8,090 bases of DNA from an uncultured Synechococcus sp. (GTDB lineage: Bacteria; Cyanobacteriota; Cyanobacteriia; PCC-6307; Cyanobiaceae). Where the stretch lies: NCBI GenBank assembly GCA_913040905.1, contig CAJWIC010000054.1, positions 1-8,090 on the forward strand, read 5' to 3'. The notes beneath the pieces are model-generated. The model did no database searches and had not been told where the DNA came from. It worked only from the letters and a program-made list of their open reading frames with translations. Positions 5,782 to 8,090 of this stretch are shown in pieces; positions within the stretch are counted from its first letter, which is position 1, and every line of letters starts with the position of its first letter. Made by a program: the position numbers and the translations under genes.

Positions 5782-7842
5782 ATGGCGAAGGTCACCATCG
5801 GGCAGACCACTGCCCTGATTCCTGAAGCCGGTTCAGCGGTCCAGCCCGAATGGCTGAACGACGGACAAAGCGGCAACACCAACTTTCCTTATTCCAGCTA
5901 CAAGGCTCTGGCCACCGTTGGTGAGGTTGATGCCAAGACCAAGCAGGGTCTGACCGGTTATCCCGATGGTCAGGCCGCCTGGCTTCTGGATGACGACACC
6001 GTGCGCGTTGCTTATCAATCTGAGTCTTATGCCAACGTCACGGGCTACCGCACTGGCGTAGCCGACGGCGAGACCTACGCACGGGAACTTAAGACCGGTG
6101 TGACCTTCACTGGATCCAGGATCCACACCATCGACTATGCCCGCGATGCATTCGCGGATTTCATGAACAATGATTCTGCCGCCAGCGACATGGTGGAAGG
6201 CAGCGGTTTCCTATTCAACAGGGTGTTCAACCTCTTTGGTGAAGAGGTCACACCCAAAAACACCGACCCCGAGGACAAGGCAGCCAAGTGGGGCAACCAG
6301 ACCCTGCCGTCCGGAGAGATCGTTGAGTTCGGTACCCCTCTGTCCAACGCTGACTTTTTCTTCCACTCCTTCTGTGGCGCCTGGTATGAGCCTGCCAATC
6401 GCTACGGCGAAGGACAGGGCTTCAGCGATGACATCTGGCTGATGGCCGAGGAGTGGGACATCGGAGAGGACAACTTTGCACCTGGCGATGCCGGTGTAGC
6501 AGTTGCCAACGAGACCATGGGTCTGGCGGCCATGGCCGTCGATGTCGCCAACGAAGTTGCCTATTCCGTTCCGGCTCTGGGTCAGACCGGTTACGAAAAG
6601 ATCGCTCCTCTGAACACCGGCGAGAGCGACTACGTGGTGATGGTGACCTCTGGGTATAACCATGGCCTTGAGCCCGCCCCCCTGAAGATCTATGTGGGTC
6701 GCAAGGGCTACGACGGCGAGGGCAATGAGATCACCGACGAGCACAGCGAGCGTGATCAATTCCTGGGCCGCAACGGCTTGCTCTGGGGTCAGCTCTACGG
6801 CCAGACCCTGAAGAACAAGCACTTCGACAAGCTGGATGTTGTCGCCGATGAAGACGGCAACGGTCGTTTCGACGACAACGTGATGGACACCTACCTCACC
6901 ACCCAGGCCAAGGCTGGTGATTCCTTCAAAGGTCGCTTCTATCCCACCAGCTTCCAGTGGGGTGGCTGGGATGAGCCCACCGCCGTCGGCAACACCGAGA
7001 TGCGCCTCTGGGAGCGCCCGGAAGAGCAGCCCAGGAAGCACACCTTCTTCAACGGCGACACCAAAGCCGAGCACAACGCCGTTGATCCCTCTGGTAAGCC
7101 CCGCTTCTTCCAGAACATGACCGATGAGGGTGCTCTGCTTGGTTTCAACTTGAAGAAGCTGACCAAACAGCTCCAGAACAATCCTGATGCTGACGGCAAC
7201 CTGCTGCCCGACTACATCAACTACAAGGCTGTGGTGACCATCCCTGCCACCGACGGTTCACTGACGGTTGATGTGGGCGATGAGGGCCTGGCTCACGCCG
7301 GTGAGGCCAATCCCGATGGCAGCCTTACTCACGCCACGCATGTTGAGAAAGGAGTCTCCAAGATCGTTTCCAATGACGGTCTCTACTGGGCCAAGGGTCA
7401 GGGCGGCAACGTCCTGATCCTGGATGAGGACTCCGGCAACGATTACGGCGAGCGCAAGTTCGCCCTTCCCATCACGGAAGGTATGGAGCTGCGTGATGCA
7501 GCGACCGGTTACTTCCTGGGTGCTGCCGGTGGAACCCTCAGCCCTCGCTATGAAGCGGGTGCAGCGGCTCTGGCTGGAGCGTTCTCTGCAGCCGGCACCA
7601 ATGAATTCTCCGGCAGCTGGGATGTCACGGGCATGGTGACCCGTAAGGACGACGGCAGCTTCTATTCCAAGGAAGAGCTGTCCGGCAGCGGCATGCAGGA
7701 TGTGGCCGACACGGTCGACATCGAAGACCACACCTACATCGGAGTTGTGCAGGCCCGCCCTGAGTCCGGTGGTCAGGTTGAGGACATCGGCGGAGACGCC
7801 GGTGGCCAGGTGTTCATGTTCGAGATGAACGGCTTCTTCTGA
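5782..7842 (+). CDS. PhoX/DUF839-like acidic, calcium-loop-containing protein without signal peptide
   Basis: This 686-residue protein is probably a phosphatase-type beta-propeller of the PhoX/DUF839 group, whose known members are Ca- and Fe-dependent phosphomonoesterases. Supporting stretches are GYPDGQAAWLLDDDTVRVAY (59-78), FCGAWYEP (197-204) followed by DIWLMAEEWD (217-226), LKIYVGRK (301-308), RNGLLWGQLYG (330-340), FQWGGWDEP (391-399) and a C-terminal SGGQVEDIGG (662-671). C198 is the only cysteine in the protein. It lies before the W-L-x-x-E-E motif, as does the iron-ligand cysteine of PhoX. Asp/Asn/Gly loops DEDGNGRFDDN (356-366) and DADGN (469-473) look calcium-binding. The sequence is strongly acidic, as in surface-exposed marine proteins. 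There is no signal peptide: the frame has a stop at 5749-5751 and no start codon between it and this ATG, so none can be added upstream. C-rich codon usage suggests good expression. The enzyme activity is inferred; another DUF839-type surface protein is possible. Confidence 0.6.
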   Translation: MAKVTIGQTTALIPEAGSAVQPEWLNDGQSGNTNFPYSSYKALATVGEVDAKTKQGLTGYPDGQAAWLLDDDTVRVAYQSESYANVTGYRTGVADGETYARELKTGVTFTGSRIHTIDYARDAFADFMNNDSAASDMVEGSGFLFNRVFNLFGEEVTPKNTDPEDKAAKWGNQTLPSGEIVEFGTPLSNADFFFHSFCGAWYEPANRYGEGQGFSDDIWLMAEEWDIGEDNFAPGDAGVAVANETMGLAAMAVDVANEVAYSVPALGQTGYEKIAPLNTGESDYVVMVTSGYNHGLEPAPLKIYVGRKGYDGEGNEITDEHSERDQFLGRNGLLWGQLYGQTLKNKHFDKLDVVADEDGNGRFDDNVMDTYLTTQAKAGDSFKGRFYPTSFQWGGWDEPTAVGNTEMRLWERPEEQPRKHTFFNGDTKAEHNAVDPSGKPRFFQNMTDEGALLGFNLKKLTKQLQNNPDADGNLLPDYINYKAVVTIPATDGSLTVDVGDEGLAHAGEANPDGSLTHATHVEKGVSKIVSNDGLYWAKGQGGNVLILDEDSGNDYGERKFALPITEGMELRDAATGYFLGAAGGTLSPRYEAGAAALAGAFSAAGTNEFSGSWDVTGMVTRKDDGSFYSKEELSGSGMQDVADTVDIEDHTYIGVVQARPESGGQVEDIGGDAGGQVFMFEMNGFF

Positions 7843-7858
7843 TTGGCTCCGTCCAATC
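7841..7858 (+). repeat. Perfect 6-bp hairpin at the stop codon
   Basis: GATTGG and CCAATC are perfect arms around a six-base loop, beginning inside the TGA stop of the PhoX-like gene and ending 7 bases before the terminator stem. It has no T-run of its own. It may protect the transcript 3' end or assist termination. Confidence 0.4.
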
Positions 7859-7865
7859 AAGCCTC

Positions 7866-7892
7866 AGCCTCCTCATATGAGGGGGCTTTTTT
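7866..7892 (+). terminator. Rho-independent terminator of the PhoX-like gene
   Basis: AGCCTCCTC (7866-7874) pairs with GAGGGGGCT (7879-7887) across an ATAT loop, giving a nine-pair stem with one T-G wobble. A run of six T follows (7887-7892). The T-run is on the plus strand only; on the minus strand the stem is not followed by T. It therefore ends the rightward PhoX-like transcript, just before the convergent icd gene. Confidence 0.85.
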
Positions 7893-7899
7893 CATGCAA

Positions 7900-8090
7900 T
7901 CAGAACCGCTGGATGATCGCTTCAGCGAAACCGCTGCAGCTCACAGGATCCACCTGGGGTTCCATCAGTCGGGCCAGGTCATAGGTGACCTGCTTGTCGG
8001 CGATGGCGGCGCTGAGGCCCTTGGTCACCAGATCAGCGGCCTCCTGCCAGCCCAGGAACTCCAGCATCATCACGCCACTCAGGATCACCG
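7900..8090 (-). CDS. icd: Isocitrate dehydrogenase (NADP), C-terminal part
   Basis: This is the last 63 residues of an enzyme that oxidatively decarboxylates isocitrate to 2-oxoglutarate, the carbon skeleton for nitrogen assimilation in cyanobacteria. The frame runs off the right edge, so the start is not seen. The segment reads VILSGVMMLEFLGWQEAADL, then VTYDLARLMEP, and ends CSGFAEAIIQRF. This aligns well with the C-terminus of E. coli Icd (ILSAEMML, GWTEAADL, VTYDFERLM, CSEFGDAII). The gene is convergent with the PhoX-like gene; its stop lies 7 bases beyond that gene's terminator. No separate terminator for icd is evident to its left. Confidence 0.92.
   Translation of the reverse strand, partial: VILSGVMMLEFLGWQEAADLVTKGLSAAIADKQVTYDLARLMEPQVDPVSCSGFAEAIIQRF

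Overview
The window looks like a stretch of a marine picocyanobacterial chromosome, most likely Synechococcus (inference). It carries seven tightly packed protein genes on alternating strands, with GC-rich coding sequence and almost no spacer in the left half. The gene set fits an oxygenic phototroph: two glycolate dehydrogenase-type subunits for photorespiratory glycolate, a TCA-cycle isocitrate dehydrogenase, and a very acidic, signal-peptide-less protein of the PhoX/DUF839 type found in marine cyanobacteria. No RNA gene, insertion sequence, CRISPR array or attachment site was recognised.

Left half (1-4704): a sugar mutarotase gene (+) runs tail-to-tail into glcE (-) with a 16-base overlap. 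The glcE start and the start of a four-carbon acid sugar kinase gene (+, DUF1537 family) lie back-to-back only 14 bases apart. The kinase gene then runs tail-to-tail into glcF (-) with a 102-base antisense overlap. The two glycolate dehydrogenase subunits are therefore separated by an opposite-strand kinase gene, and the catalytic GlcD-type subunit is not in the window. All four genes act on small sugars or hydroxy acids, so a linked carbon-salvage role is plausible but inferred.

Middle (4709-5781): an unrecognised 221-residue protein gene (-) ends 4 bases before the glcF start and is probably cotranscribed with it. Beyond it is a 407-base AT-richer divergent intergenic region. This holds a roughly 20-base-spaced array of GGGAC/GTCCC boxes, a weak candidate Pho box facing the unknown gene, and a small dyad plus -10-like sequences facing the next gene.

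Right side (5782-8090): a 686-residue PhoX/DUF839-like protein (+) has a single cysteine, Ca-loop-like Asp/Asn/Gly motifs and no signal peptide. A strong intrinsic terminator follows it, and then the 3' end of icd (-), which runs off the right edge. The unknown gene and the PhoX-like gene, with their AT-rich control region, may be an accessory insertion between glcF and icd. That would need comparison with related genomes.
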